Of a stretch of DNA of 64,000 bases, positions 41,997 through 50,843 are shown in pieces. Both the position numbers and the translations under genes were made by a program. Every line of letters starts with the position of its first letter. The first letter of the stretch is position 1. The notes beneath the pieces are model-generated. The model saw only the letters and a program-made list of their open reading frames with translations. It searched no databases and was not told where the DNA came from. The DNA is taken from NCBI RefSeq assembly GCF_022179545.1, contig NZ_AP025518.1:5828001-5892000 (forward strand), given 5' to 3'. This DNA comes from Mycolicibacterium fortuitum subsp. fortuitum (GTDB lineage Bacteria > Actinomycetota > Actinomycetes > Mycobacteriales > Mycobacteriaceae).

Positions 41997-43463
41997 GTGA
42001 CCCTACTTGAATCAGAGCTCGAACCCGAAGCTGAACCCGAACTCAGCCGACTCACCCTGGTAGTCGGCGAGCTGAACATCGACGTCGGGTTGCCTGCACA
42101 CGTCAGCATCGCCCAATACATTCCCGATGTCATCGATATCGCGAATGAACAGATCGCGGCGAATGACTCGCTCATCGAGTTCGACGCCGGCGACGGGCTG
42201 TGGACGCTGGCTCCGCTGGGCGGTGAGCCGATCGCCCCACACCTTTCGCTGGGCGAGGCCGGCATCTACGACGGCGATCTCCTGATGATCTGCGCGGTGG
42301 GTCAACCGGTCAGTCCGCTGCTGTTCGACGATGTCGACGACACCGGGGCCGACGCCCCCGGAGCGGTACGCGGCTGGGTTGCCGACAACGCGCCCGCGCT
42401 CGCCGGTTTCGGTGTCACCGCGGCGGCCGCGGTAACCCTGGCGTCGGTGGTGTCGCATTGGGCGTCGCAGCCTGCGGTGCCTGCGGCGGTGCTGGCCGTC
42501 GGCGTGGTGGGGATGCTGCTGGCCTGCCTGGTCGCGCACCGGTCGGTGCTCGCCACGGCGTCGGCCTGGACCACCGCGGTCTCGGCACCACTGGTATTCG
42601 CGGGCTCGCTGTACCTGGTGCCCGGCGGTTCAGGGGTCACCTCGCTGCCGATGGCCTTCGCTCTCACCGCGTTCGGCGCACTGGTGGTGTTACTGGTTTC
42701 GGGAACCGGGTCGGCCGTGTACACCGCGATCATCGCGGCGTGCGCTTTCGGCGGCGTCAGTTCCGCGGCAATGTTGCTGTGGCAGCCACCCATCCGCACT
42801 GTCGGAGCTTTGCTCGCGACCGCCGCCGTTATCGTCGTCTACCTCGCGCCGCGCGTGACGATCGGCCTGTCCAAACTGCCGATCCCGCGCGTTCCCACTG
42901 CGGGCGAACCGCTCGATGACATCGAAACCCAAGGCGGTCCCACGGTCGAGGGCGTCAACGCGATCGGCAAGCAGATCATCCCGACCGAGGAAGACCTGAT
43001 CAACCGGGTTCGGCGGGCCAACCAGCACCTCACCGGGATTCTGGTCGCTGCCGCACCGGCAGCTCTGGTGGGCTGCTATCTGTCGGTGGATGTCAGCAAC
43101 GGCTTCTACTGGCAGGGAACAGTTTTCGCCATCATGGTGGCCACGGTGCTGTGCCTGCGCGGCCGCGGCCACCATGACCTGGTGCAGTCGGCGACGCTGA
43201 TCGGCAGCGGACTGACCATTGCCACCGTCGTGGTGCTCAAGACCGCGCTGTACGTCGAGGGGTGGCAGATCCGTGCGGTGGTGGCACTGCTCGCGCTGAT
43301 GGTGCTGATCTTGGCCTGCGGGCTGGCCGCGCCGCTGCGCGAGTTCTCCCCCGTGATGCGCCGTCAGGTCGAGATACTCGAGTACATCGCCGTCGGATCG
43401 CTTTTCCCACTGTGCTTCTGGATCATCCGGGTGTACGCGTTCTTTCGCGAGATGCGCCTCTGA
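41997..43463 (+). CDS. eccD: Second EccD-type protein
   Basis: A 488-residue protein with the EccD layout. After an acidic N-terminal stretch (ESELEPEAEPELSRL) comes a ubiquitin-like domain (LTLVVGELNIDVGLPAHVSI) and then about eleven membrane helices ending VEILEYIAVGSLFPLCFWII. The last segment matches the C-terminus of the other EccD (YLEYVAVAAVIPLALW), so both belong to the family. I set the start at the GTG at 41997, with GGAGG 11 bases upstream; the long in-frame extension runs antisense through eccC. Two eccD genes in one locus suggest a heterodimer of EccD in the membrane complex instead of the usual homodimer. The gene converges on eccB, with seven bases between. Confidence 0.88.
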   Translation: MTLLESELEPEAEPELSRLTLVVGELNIDVGLPAHVSIAQYIPDVIDIANEQIAANDSLIEFDAGDGLWTLAPLGGEPIAPHLSLGEAGIYDGDLLMICAVGQPVSPLLFDDVDDTGADAPGAVRGWVADNAPALAGFGVTAAAAVTLASVVSHWASQPAVPAAVLAVGVVGMLLACLVAHRSVLATASAWTTAVSAPLVFAGSLYLVPGGSGVTSLPMAFALTAFGALVVLLVSGTGSAVYTAIIAACAFGGVSSAAMLLWQPPIRTVGALLATAAVIVVYLAPRVTIGLSKLPIPRVPTAGEPLDDIETQGGPTVEGVNAIGKQIIPTEEDLINRVRRANQHLTGILVAAAPAALVGCYLSVDVSNGFYWQGTVFAIMVATVLCLRGRGHHDLVQSATLIGSGLTIATVVVLKTALYVEGWQIRAVVALLALMVLILACGLAAPLREFSPVMRRQVEILEYIAVGSLFPLCFWIIRVYAFFREMRL

Positions 43464-43470
43464 CGTTGGA

Positions 43471-44970
43471 TCAGCGCGCTGACACCTTCGTGCTGTCCGG
43501 GTCGGCGGCCATCCCGTCATGCGCCACCAGCGCCGCTTCCTGCGACAGTTCCGGTCCCGGGGGCAACAGCGATATGACTGCCCACGGCGCCCACTGAGGG
43601 GCATTGGCCGGACCGTCGGGGACCTTCACTCCACCGACCCCGAGCGCGTCGGCCGTCGGCAGATCCTTGATGTGGTAACGGACCCCGGTGTCGGAGACAT
43701 AGAACAGCTGGCCCGTCGAGCGACTGTCCGGGTCACTGCCGGTGGCCTGCACGTACTCCCCGGCTCCCGGCGTCAGATACACCGAGTCCACGGCCGGTCC
43801 GCTGCCGTCGGCACTGGCCAGCCGCACCGTCTGGGCCCCGTCGGCGGTGGGCAGCCGGTGCCCGGCCAGCAGCCGAACGTCAGCCTGGGCATCGGTGTTG
43901 GACCGCTGCCAGCCCATGCACACCACCCGATCGGGAGTAGGTGACACGATGCGCGGAGAAACCAACGGGTAGTGGTCGACGGCCAACCGGTGCACGGTCG
44001 GCACCTCGGCAAGTGTTGCCGGGGCGATCTCGTCGGCCTGCCCGGTTGCCACCTCACCGGACGCGCCGTACCGGATGATGTCGGCCGTGGCCTGCGAAAC
44101 CGGTTGCAGCCCTTCGCGTAACACGACGTAAAGCTGTTCCCCGCGCGAGTCAACCGATTTGACGATGGCGCCGACGGGATGTTCCGGCCCGAGCAGCCCC
44201 GGCTCCCCCGATCCCTGGATCAGCACCGGCGTGATGGGGTCCGCCAGCGGGAAGGTGTTGAGCAGGGCGAGCGACATCGGCCGGGTTTCGGCACCTTGGA
44301 GGTGAAGTCCGTTGACCAGCACAGGATCTGACAGATCGATCGGGGCGCGCACGCCGCGGTATACCAGGTAGGTGGTCCCACCGGATTCGGTGAGGATCGC
44401 CTCGCCGGCGTCGACCGGCCTGATTGCGTCGTCGAGCACGGGATCGTTGGCCAGCACGGTGGTCTGCAGGCTGGGCGTGCCGGTGGTCTCGGTGACCGCG
44501 GGCATCAGCAGGTTGTCGCAGACCGTCCACGACGACATCGCCAGGTCATCGCCGTGGTTGATGCTCGCGGGGGCACCGACGATGCCGACCATGGGGCCGC
44601 GGGGTACGGCATCGAGGAATTTGTCGTCGACCTGCTTGGGGCTGTCGTTCTTGCCGATGATCAGCCGTGCCGACGCCAGATTCAGCACCGGATGGATCTG
44701 ATCACCGATGCGAACGAACGGCGCACCGCTGGACTTGCTCAGCACGATCTGTGCGTCCCCGATGTTGGGGGTGGGCTTGAAGAATGCCATCACGGCCGAG
44801 GCTCCGGTGATCAGGACGGCGATCACCGCCCCGACGATGAGCGCTCGCGTCTGACCCCGCATCGGGTCGTGGATCATCCGTGAATCGCCTCGGATGAGCG
44901 CATGCTCGAGCCGCCGGATCAGGAAACGGTAACCGTTCACCTGGGCGCGAGTGGTAACTTGCGCTGGCAT
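43471..44970 (-). CDS. eccB: EccB, ESX core component with large extracellular domain
   Basis: A 499-residue protein. The short cytosolic N-terminus (VTTRAQVNGYRFLIRRLEHA) is the EccB signature. One membrane helix is near residues 43-64 (LIVGAVIAVLITGASAVMAF), and a long periplasmic domain of repeated ESX-B folds follows. Two cysteines (SSWTVCDN and RVVCMGW) can form the conserved disulphide. EccB caps the periplasmic side of the complex. The start at the ATG at 44970 fits the family; the longer in-frame extension overlaps eccE on the other strand and is Arg-rich. Sandwiched between two plus-strand core genes, it is transcribed on its own. Confidence 0.95.
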   Translation of the reverse strand: MPAQVTTRAQVNGYRFLIRRLEHALIRGDSRMIHDPMRGQTRALIVGAVIAVLITGASAVMAFFKPTPNIGDAQIVLSKSSGAPFVRIGDQIHPVLNLASARLIIGKNDSPKQVDDKFLDAVPRGPMVGIVGAPASINHGDDLAMSSWTVCDNLLMPAVTETTGTPSLQTTVLANDPVLDDAIRPVDAGEAILTESGGTTYLVYRGVRAPIDLSDPVLVNGLHLQGAETRPMSLALLNTFPLADPITPVLIQGSGEPGLLGPEHPVGAIVKSVDSRGEQLYVVLREGLQPVSQATADIIRYGASGEVATGQADEIAPATLAEVPTVHRLAVDHYPLVSPRIVSPTPDRVVCMGWQRSNTDAQADVRLLAGHRLPTADGAQTVRLASADGSGPAVDSVYLTPGAGEYVQATGSDPDSRSTGQLFYVSDTGVRYHIKDLPTADALGVGGVKVPDGPANAPQWAPWAVISLLPPGPELSQEAALVAHDGMAADPDSTKVSAR

Positions 44971-45034
44971 GCGTAGGGTATAGCACGTCCGCACCACCTC
45001 GACATGAAGCCGAGCGACAACTATTTGAAATGCG
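44971..45034. promoter_or_regulatory. Divergent promoter region eccB / eccE
   Basis: Only 64 bases separate the eccB start (ATG at 44970, minus) from the eccE start (ATG at 45035, plus). Both genes must be driven from here unless eccE is read through from elsewhere. The stretch CTATTTGAAATG upstream of eccE is AT-rich and could hold a -10 region. Confidence 0.35.
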
Positions 45035-46729
45035 ATGCGTCCATTGGCTTTCGCAGCAAAGCTGACCACTGCCGGCGATACCGGTCCGCAGCGGCTCGTT
45101 CCCCTGGCCGATCTGATTGCGCTGCAAATTGTCGTCGCCGTCGGCATCGTCGTGGCGCTCGGCCTGAACCGACCCGGATGGCAGGGCGCGGTCGCCGGGC
45201 TGGTGATGGCGCTGCTGCTCGTTTCCCCGCTGGCCGGGGGTACGACATTGCCCCGCGCTCTCGGGCTGCGCTGGGGGTTCCTGCGTAACCGCCGCAGACG
45301 GACCGGCAAGAACGCGCCGGGGCCGCTGCCTACCGAACCTTTCGACGTTCCGACATCCGATGGTCTGCAGATCGGATTCCGTTGGAACGGCACGACTTTG
45401 CTGTCGTTGCTCAAGATCGACGAAAACCCCAGGGCTCTGACGGTTCTGGAGCCAGGAGTCACCGTGTCCGGTGAGATGGTTCCGGTACAGGCCCTGCTGG
45501 ACTGTCTGCGTCAGTTCGACATCACGCTCGAATCCATCGACATCATCAGCCAGGGTGCCCGCTCGGCGGGCCACACCGATGTCGCAGCGGTGTATGACTC
45601 CGTGCTGGGGCCGCTGCCCGCTATCGCGCAGCGCACAGTGTGGATCGCCGTGCGGTTCAACCCGTCACGTTGCGCTGAGGCGGTACGGCGCCGAGGCGGC
45701 GACCGTGACGGCATCCTGCGGGCGGCCACCACCGCTACCCGCCGCGTCGCCAATCGCCTGGCAGAAGCCGGCCTGCAGCCCCGGTTTCTGTCGGCGAGCG
45801 GCATCGCGGCGGCCACCAATCAACTCAGCGACGGGGTCAGCCTCGGCACGGTAGAGGAGACCTGGGAGGACTGCCGGGAAGGCCAGTTCCGGCTGTCCAG
45901 CTTCGCGGTGCAGCCCGACATGCTGACCACGGCGGGCCTGGGACTGCTGTGGACAGTGCCCAGCTATTCGACCACGGTGTGTCTGTCGCTGCGTGAGGCA
46001 GCCGAGGACGGTCTGGTTCAGGTGCGCGGACTGGTCCGCTTCGACAGCGACGTGCGCGTCCCCACCCAGCTGCGCGGTCTCATCCCACTGCACGGTCGGC
46101 AGTTCTCCGCACTGGCGGCCACGCTGCCGATTCCCGCACTCCCCGGGGCCCGTCCGATCGAACATTGGGCGTCGGGTCTTCGCACCGACGCACTCGACGA
46201 GCTGGCGCTGCCGGCCTCCGGCTGTGGGCAGGTGATCGGCGCAGACCAGGAGGGGCGGGCGGTGGCACTGCCGCTGTTCGGGCCGCAGATCCGCCGCGTG
46301 GAGATCGCGGGCACCCTTCACCTGGCCCAGCAGGTGGTGCTGCGCTCGCTGGCGCTCGGCGCCCGGGTGCTGGTGCACACCCGGCGGCCGGCGTTCTGGC
46401 GTGACATGGTCGACGTGGTCGGACGTCACGACCTGCTGTGGGTCGCCGACTTCAATCGGCGTGCCCTCCAGGCCGGTTCGGAGCGCAACTACACCGTCGA
46501 GATGTTCGACGGAGTTCCAGAGCAATCGGTGCGGGTCGGGGTGACCGCCATGGTCGTCGCCCCGCCGAACACGCCGGCGTCCGAGCAGGCAGATGTGGTG
46601 CTCGACCTGATCTCACTGGAACGCGACACCGTCAAGGTCAGCACCCAGGCCGGCTCGGCGGTGGTCACCATGGTTGCCACCGACGAGGAGATGCGTTACC
46701 TGCGCGCATCCGCGAACTGCACCGATTGA
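45035..46729 (+). CDS. eccE: EccE, ESX core component
   Basis: A 564-residue protein. Two N-terminal membrane helices lie at about residues 25-43 and 50-66 (QIVVAVGIVVALGLNR; VAGLVMALLLVSPLAGG). A basic stretch (GFLRNRRRRTGK) and a large cytosolic domain follow. This layout, together with the family phrase TVCLSLREA, matches EccE, the outermost subunit of the ESX core. The chain is somewhat longer than the average EccE. The ATG at 45035 is the natural start. A DUF5336 membrane gene follows 15 bases downstream in the same direction. Confidence 0.9.
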   Translation: MRPLAFAAKLTTAGDTGPQRLVPLADLIALQIVVAVGIVVALGLNRPGWQGAVAGLVMALLLVSPLAGGTTLPRALGLRWGFLRNRRRRTGKNAPGPLPTEPFDVPTSDGLQIGFRWNGTTLLSLLKIDENPRALTVLEPGVTVSGEMVPVQALLDCLRQFDITLESIDIISQGARSAGHTDVAAVYDSVLGPLPAIAQRTVWIAVRFNPSRCAEAVRRRGGDRDGILRAATTATRRVANRLAEAGLQPRFLSASGIAAATNQLSDGVSLGTVEETWEDCREGQFRLSSFAVQPDMLTTAGLGLLWTVPSYSTTVCLSLREAAEDGLVQVRGLVRFDSDVRVPTQLRGLIPLHGRQFSALAATLPIPALPGARPIEHWASGLRTDALDELALPASGCGQVIGADQEGRAVALPLFGPQIRRVEIAGTLHLAQQVVLRSLALGARVLVHTRRPAFWRDMVDVVGRHDLLWVADFNRRALQAGSERNYTVEMFDGVPEQSVRVGVTAMVVAPPNTPASEQADVVLDLISLERDTVKVSTQAGSAVVTMVATDEEMRYLRASANCTD

Positions 46730-46744
46730 TGCGAAGGAGTGATC

Positions 46745-47458
46745 GTGGACAATCCGCTTCACCGCAACCTGTCCATCCTGGTCGTGGTGCTGGGCCTGGC
46801 CGGCTACTGCGTGAGTTTCGGCCCCGCTGCCGCCGGCGGCGGGGCCGACTGGCACGTACGCTTCGCCGTTCTGGCCGCCCTGTCGGCCGCTATCGGATTG
46901 CTGCCCAAGCAGGCTGACCGCCCATGGCTGACCGCACTGCTGGCCGGCACCGGTTTCCTGGATGCACTGTCCAGCGCCGTCACATCCGGATCGGGGTGGG
47001 TACTGACCACCATCGTGGTTCTCAACGGATTTCAGGCCGCAGCGGCCGCCACGTCGATGTGGCTGGCACCGGAGCCGGCGACAGCCGCGGCCACCGGCGG
47101 ATACGAAGCCTATCTGGACTACTACAACCAGGCGGTGCAGCAGTACTACCAGCAGAGCGCTGCGGCACAAGCAGATTCGGCGCAGCGCAGTGGTTACGGA
47201 CAGGCCTATGCCCAAACTCAGGCGCAGCCGTATGCCCAGCCCAAGGCCACACAGCAGGCACCTCAGTACGGCGATTACGCCGATCTCCTCACACCGCAAC
47301 AGGATTACGGTCGGGCCACCGCGGCAGCGCCCGACGAGCCAAGGGGATCGGTCGCTCCGCCCGGGCGCGCGGGCGCCGGCCCGGTCACCAACCGCGCGGC
47401 CGAGTCAACCGGTGCAGCAGCCACGCCGCAGGCACCGTGGCCACCAACGTCACGATGA
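46745..47458 (+). CDS. DUF5336 membrane protein (34-kDa antigen / Rv0954-like)
   Basis: A protein of about 237 residues. Four membrane helices occupy residues 5-115; the first reads SILVVVLGLAGYCVSFGP, almost the same as in the mycobacterial 34-kDa antigen family (Rv0954). The last 120 residues are hydrophilic, rich in Gln, Tyr and Ala (YYQQSAAAQADSAQ). AAGGAG sits six bases before the GTG at 46745, which I prefer to the GTG at 46739. It is probably co-transcribed with eccE. The last 74 bases overlap, tail to tail, with the acyltransferase gene. Function is unknown; relatives have been linked to cell-division or envelope sites. Confidence 0.78.
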   Translation: MDNPLHRNLSILVVVLGLAGYCVSFGPAAAGGGADWHVRFAVLAALSAAIGLLPKQADRPWLTALLAGTGFLDALSSAVTSGSGWVLTTIVVLNGFQAAAAATSMWLAPEPATAAATGGYEAYLDYYNQAVQQYYQQSAAAQADSAQRSGYGQAYAQTQAQPYAQPKATQQAPQYGDYADLLTPQQDYGRATAAAPDEPRGSVAPPGRAGAGPVTNRAAESTGAAATPQAPWPPTSR

Positions 47459-48524
47459 AAAGCACCGTCGCCGAACCGGTGTACACGTGCCAGCCCAAGA
47501 CGAACTCCATGACCAGGTCCATCGCGACCACGTGCAGCAGGAAGATCTCGTAGGAGATCTCGCCGAGAGCGACCATGGGACGGCTGCCCATCGCCCGCGC
47601 ATAGAGTCCCTTGTCACCCAACGCCAGCGGAGCCACCACCAACGTCGCGATGAGCACGTAGAACATCGTCTTCGCCACATCCTCGGTCAGGTCGAGCGAT
47701 ACCGCGGTGGTCAACCCCGCGATCGGAGTGGAGACCACCAGATAGCACGCCAGCGCCAGCGGCAAGGCGGCCATGGCATAGCACCGCACGCCCATCGTCG
47801 CCAACACCGCCAGCATCATCCCGCCGACGAACCAGACCAGGTAGTGCGGCAGCCACGCCCCGCCGCCCACCGGAAGCCAGTGGGTGTTGTGCAGCAGCAC
47901 CAGCCACAGCGGACTGATCGCCGCCAGGCCGGCCAGCCCGACCAGCAGCAGCACCGGACGAAAACGATTGCGGCACAAAACCACCAGTAGGAGATATGCC
48001 AGCAGCGGCAGCACCGCGTAGAACGCCACCTCCACCGCCAAACTCCACATCTGGCTCAGACCCTGATGCAGATAGGCGGTGAAGTAGTTGTCGCTGTAGA
48101 TCTGGGTCAGCGTCAGGTTACGCAACAGCCCCGCCCAGGTATGCCCGGGATTCGGTTGTACTGGCCGTAATTCATAGATGCCGTAGACGAGCAGAACCGT
48201 CACGACGTAGGCGGGCATGATGCGACGAAATCGATTTCGCGCATAGCGGCGGGTACTGGGTGCGTCGGTGGCTGCAGCCGCCGCCTGCACCCAGGGGCGA
48301 AACAGCAGCAGGCCTGACAGTACGAAGAAGATCGCCACCCCGACTTCGAGGCGTGCGCTCATCAATCCCACGTATCCCTGCGAGAGCAGGCCGGTGCCGT
48401 ACGCCGCGTGGGTCCCCATGACGGTCAGCGCGGCCAGGGCGCGCACGCCGGTGAGCGACGCGACGCGATCCGCATGCGAGACCTGCTCGAGTCCGCCCTG
48501 ATCGTCGTCGGCCGCTGAGGTCAC
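47385..48524 (-). CDS. Acyltransferase family 3 membrane protein (OafA/YrhL type)
   Basis: A 379-residue integral membrane protein with about ten membrane helices. It carries the AT3 signatures: SLTGVRALAALTVMGTHAAY at the N-terminus, with the motif's essential His, and VGVAIFFVLSGLLLFRPW. Later it has WSLAVEVAFYAVLPLLAY, the (S/T)WSLxxExxFY motif. Family members O-acylate sugars or lipids of the cell envelope; the substrate cannot be told. It starts at a GTG at 48524, four bases after the stop of the hydrolase gene, so the two are co-transcribed. It overlaps the DUF5336 gene by 74 bases in convergent orientation. Confidence 0.9.
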   Translation of the reverse strand: MTSAADDDQGGLEQVSHADRVASLTGVRALAALTVMGTHAAYGTGLLSQGYVGLMSARLEVGVAIFFVLSGLLLFRPWVQAAAAATDAPSTRRYARNRFRRIMPAYVVTVLLVYGIYELRPVQPNPGHTWAGLLRNLTLTQIYSDNYFTAYLHQGLSQMWSLAVEVAFYAVLPLLAYLLLVVLCRNRFRPVLLLVGLAGLAAISPLWLVLLHNTHWLPVGGGAWLPHYLVWFVGGMMLAVLATMGVRCYAMAALPLALACYLVVSTPIAGLTTAVSLDLTEDVAKTMFYVLIATLVVAPLALGDKGLYARAMGSRPMVALGEISYEIFLLHVVAMDLVMEFVLGWHVYTGSATVLFIVTLVATVPAAWLLHRLTRPRGW

Positions 48525-48528
48525 CGGG

Positions 48529-49278
48529 TCAGTATGCGACCGATGCCCCTCGGTCCAGTTCGATGACCCGGTCGCCGAGCCCTCGTCGGGCCATCTCGGC
48601 GCGGAAATCGTTCAACGACGACGCGAACACGCTGTAGTCGTCGAAGTGCACCGGGATCATCTTGGGCAGGTCGAGCAACTCGACCAGGTCTGCGCCCTGG
48701 CCGGCGTCCATCGTTACGGTGAGACCGAACGGCAGTTTCGATCCGGCGGGCAGAGGGATCTCACGCAACTCGTCGACGAACAGCGTGTCTCCCGAGACAT
48801 ACAGCCTGCGGGTGACTGCCCCGTCGGTGAACTCGATCATCGATCCCATCACCGGCGGCAACAGGCGGTCGACGGGGGTGGGGGCGTGTCTGCCCGGCAT
48901 CGACGTGACCGTCACGGTCAGACCGCCCTTGACGATCCGGTGCGACTGCCACGTGCTCATCCCCGTCGCGTGCCCGAAGCCCCTGCGCAACAACCGTTTT
49001 GCCGCATGTGGCGTGGTGAGTATCGGGAGTTCGCGATCCAGCTTGCGCTGCGTCACGCGATCCCAGTGATCACCGTGCATGTGGGACAGCAGCACCGCAT
49101 CGACCGGTGGCAGCTGCTCGACGGTCAGCGCCGGCGGTCTCAGGCGTTTGGACACCAGACCGTATCCGAGATAGGCGTGCTGGCCAAGGTGTAAGAAATT
49201 CGGGTCGGTGAGCAGCGTGATGCCCTCGGCCGCGATCAAGGTCGTGGCATTGCCGACGAAGGTGACGGTGATTTCCAT
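48529..49278 (-). CDS. MBL-fold metallo-hydrolase
   Basis: A 249-residue protein of the metallo-beta-lactamase fold (UlaG-like subgroup). The metal motif SHMHGDHWD (HxHxDH) is near residues 66-71, with a following His in MPGRHAPT. The Asp metal ligand is in LYVSGDTLF and the final His in IPVHFDDY. It is a cytosolic hydrolase of unknown substrate. The ATG at 49278 is consistent with the first beta-strand (MEITVTFVGNATTLI). It is divergent from the GCS2 gene. Confidence 0.88.
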   Translation of the reverse strand: MEITVTFVGNATTLIAAEGITLLTDPNFLHLGQHAYLGYGLVSKRLRPPALTVEQLPPVDAVLLSHMHGDHWDRVTQRKLDRELPILTTPHAAKRLLRRGFGHATGMSTWQSHRIVKGGLTVTVTSMPGRHAPTPVDRLLPPVMGSMIEFTDGAVTRRLYVSGDTLFVDELREIPLPAGSKLPFGLTVTMDAGQGADLVELLDLPKMIPVHFDDYSVFASSLNDFRAEMARRGLGDRVIELDRGASVAY

Positions 49279-49355
49279 GTGAACCGGCTACCCCGCAGTT
49301 CGGCGATTATGCGCGTTCGGTTGCGCGGACCGCCTCGGCGCTGTTGCATCGAAGT

Positions 49356-50825
49356 GTGGGTGAAGAGGTCAAGAACACCGAGTTCAGCCGCGCGCACCGG
49401 CAGGAATACCGGCGCAAGGTGCAGCTGTGCCTCGACGTGTTCGAAACCATGCTGGCCCAGTCGAGTTTCGAATTCGAGCGTCCGCTCACCGGCATGGAGA
49501 TCGAATGCAACCTCGTCGACAACGACTACCAGCCCGCGATGACCAACCAAGAAGTGCTCACCTCCATCGCCGATCCGGCCTATCAGACCGAATTAGGCGC
49601 CTACAACATCGAATTCAACGTCCCGCCCCGGCCGCTACCGGGCCGGGCAGCGCTCGATCTCGAGGAGGAGGTGCGCCGCAGTCTGAATGCCGCCGAGATC
49701 AAGGCCAATGAAGACGGTGCACACATCGTGATGGTGGGCATCCTGCCGACGCTGATGCCCGAGCATCTCTCAGACGGGTGGATGAGCCAGTCGACGCGGT
49801 ATCAGGCCCTCAACGACTCGATCTTCACCGCCCGCGGCGAGGACATGCCCATCGACATCTCTGGGCCCGAGCGACTCAGCCTGCAGTCGGCGTCGATCGC
49901 CCCGGAGTCCGCATGCACGAGCATGCAGTTGCACCTGCAGGTATCCCCCGCCGATTTCGCTCGCAATTGGAACGCCGCCCAGGTGCTGGCGGGGCCGCAG
50001 CTCGCGGTGGGTGCCAACTCGCCGTACTTCTTCGGCCACCAACTGTGGGCCGAAACCCGTATCGAGCTGTTCACGCAGTCCACCGACACCCGTCCCGACG
50101 AGCTCAAGGCCCAGGGGGTGCGGCCGCGGGTCTGGTTCGGCGAGCGGTGGATCACCTCGATCTTCGATCTGTTCGAAGAGAACGTGCGGTATTTCCCGTC
50201 GCTGCTGCCCGAGCTGTCCGACGAGGACCCGGTGGCCGAGCTCGCGGCAGGCCGGGCACCACAACTGGCTGAACTGAGGCTGCACAACGGGACCATCTAC
50301 CGGTGGAACCGCCCGGTCTATGACGTGGTCGACGGTGTCCCGCACCTGCGGGTGGAGAACCGCGTGTTGCCGGCCGGCCCGAGCGTCGTGGACATGTTGG
50401 CCAATGCGGCGTTCTACTACGGCCTGCTGCGGACGCTGTCGGAAGAGGACCGGCCGCTGTGGACCAAGATGAGCTTCGCCGCTGCTCACCACAACTTCGT
50501 CGAAGGGGCTCAGCACGGTCTGGACGCCCGGCTGTACTGGCCCGGTCTGGGCGAGGTGACACCCGATGAGTTGGTGCTGCGCAGGCTTCTGCCGATGGCG
50601 CATGACGGGTTGCGTCGTTGGGGCGTGGCCGCCGAGGTATGCGACCGCTATCTGGGTGTGATCGAAGGTCGGGCAAAGACCGGCCGAACCGGGTCAACAT
50701 GGCAGGTCAAGACCGTGCAGGCCCTGCAATCAAAGGGGATGACCAGGCCGCAAGCGCTGGCCGGGATGCTACGGCGTTATGTGCAGCTGATGCACAGCAA
50801 TGAGCCCGTCCACACCTGGGATTGA
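49356..50825 (+). CDS. Glutamate-cysteine ligase (GCS2)-family protein, Rv3698-like
   Basis: A protein of about 489 residues. It shows the GCS2-type active-site pattern: PLTGMEIECNLVDND as the glutamate/Mg segment, followed by LGAYNIEFNVPPRPLPG and ACTSMQLHLQVSP. It belongs to the carboxylate-amine ligase group, and by position it is the equivalent of Rv3698 in M. tuberculosis. The true product is not known; EgtA, encoded further right, is a separate GCS2 protein for ergothioneine. I prefer the GTG at 49356 (VGEEVKNTEF) over the TTG at 49344. It ends 18 bases before the methyltransferase gene, so the two probably form an operon. Confidence 0.85.
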   Translation: MGEEVKNTEFSRAHRQEYRRKVQLCLDVFETMLAQSSFEFERPLTGMEIECNLVDNDYQPAMTNQEVLTSIADPAYQTELGAYNIEFNVPPRPLPGRAALDLEEEVRRSLNAAEIKANEDGAHIVMVGILPTLMPEHLSDGWMSQSTRYQALNDSIFTARGEDMPIDISGPERLSLQSASIAPESACTSMQLHLQVSPADFARNWNAAQVLAGPQLAVGANSPYFFGHQLWAETRIELFTQSTDTRPDELKAQGVRPRVWFGERWITSIFDLFEENVRYFPSLLPELSDEDPVAELAAGRAPQLAELRLHNGTIYRWNRPVYDVVDGVPHLRVENRVLPAGPSVVDMLANAAFYYGLLRTLSEEDRPLWTKMSFAAAHHNFVEGAQHGLDARLYWPGLGEVTPDELVLRRLLPMAHDGLRRWGVAAEVCDRYLGVIEGRAKTGRTGSTWQVKTVQALQSKGMTRPQALAGMLRRYVQLMHSNEPVHTWD

Positions 50826-50843
50826 GGCGCGTACGTTGGAAGA

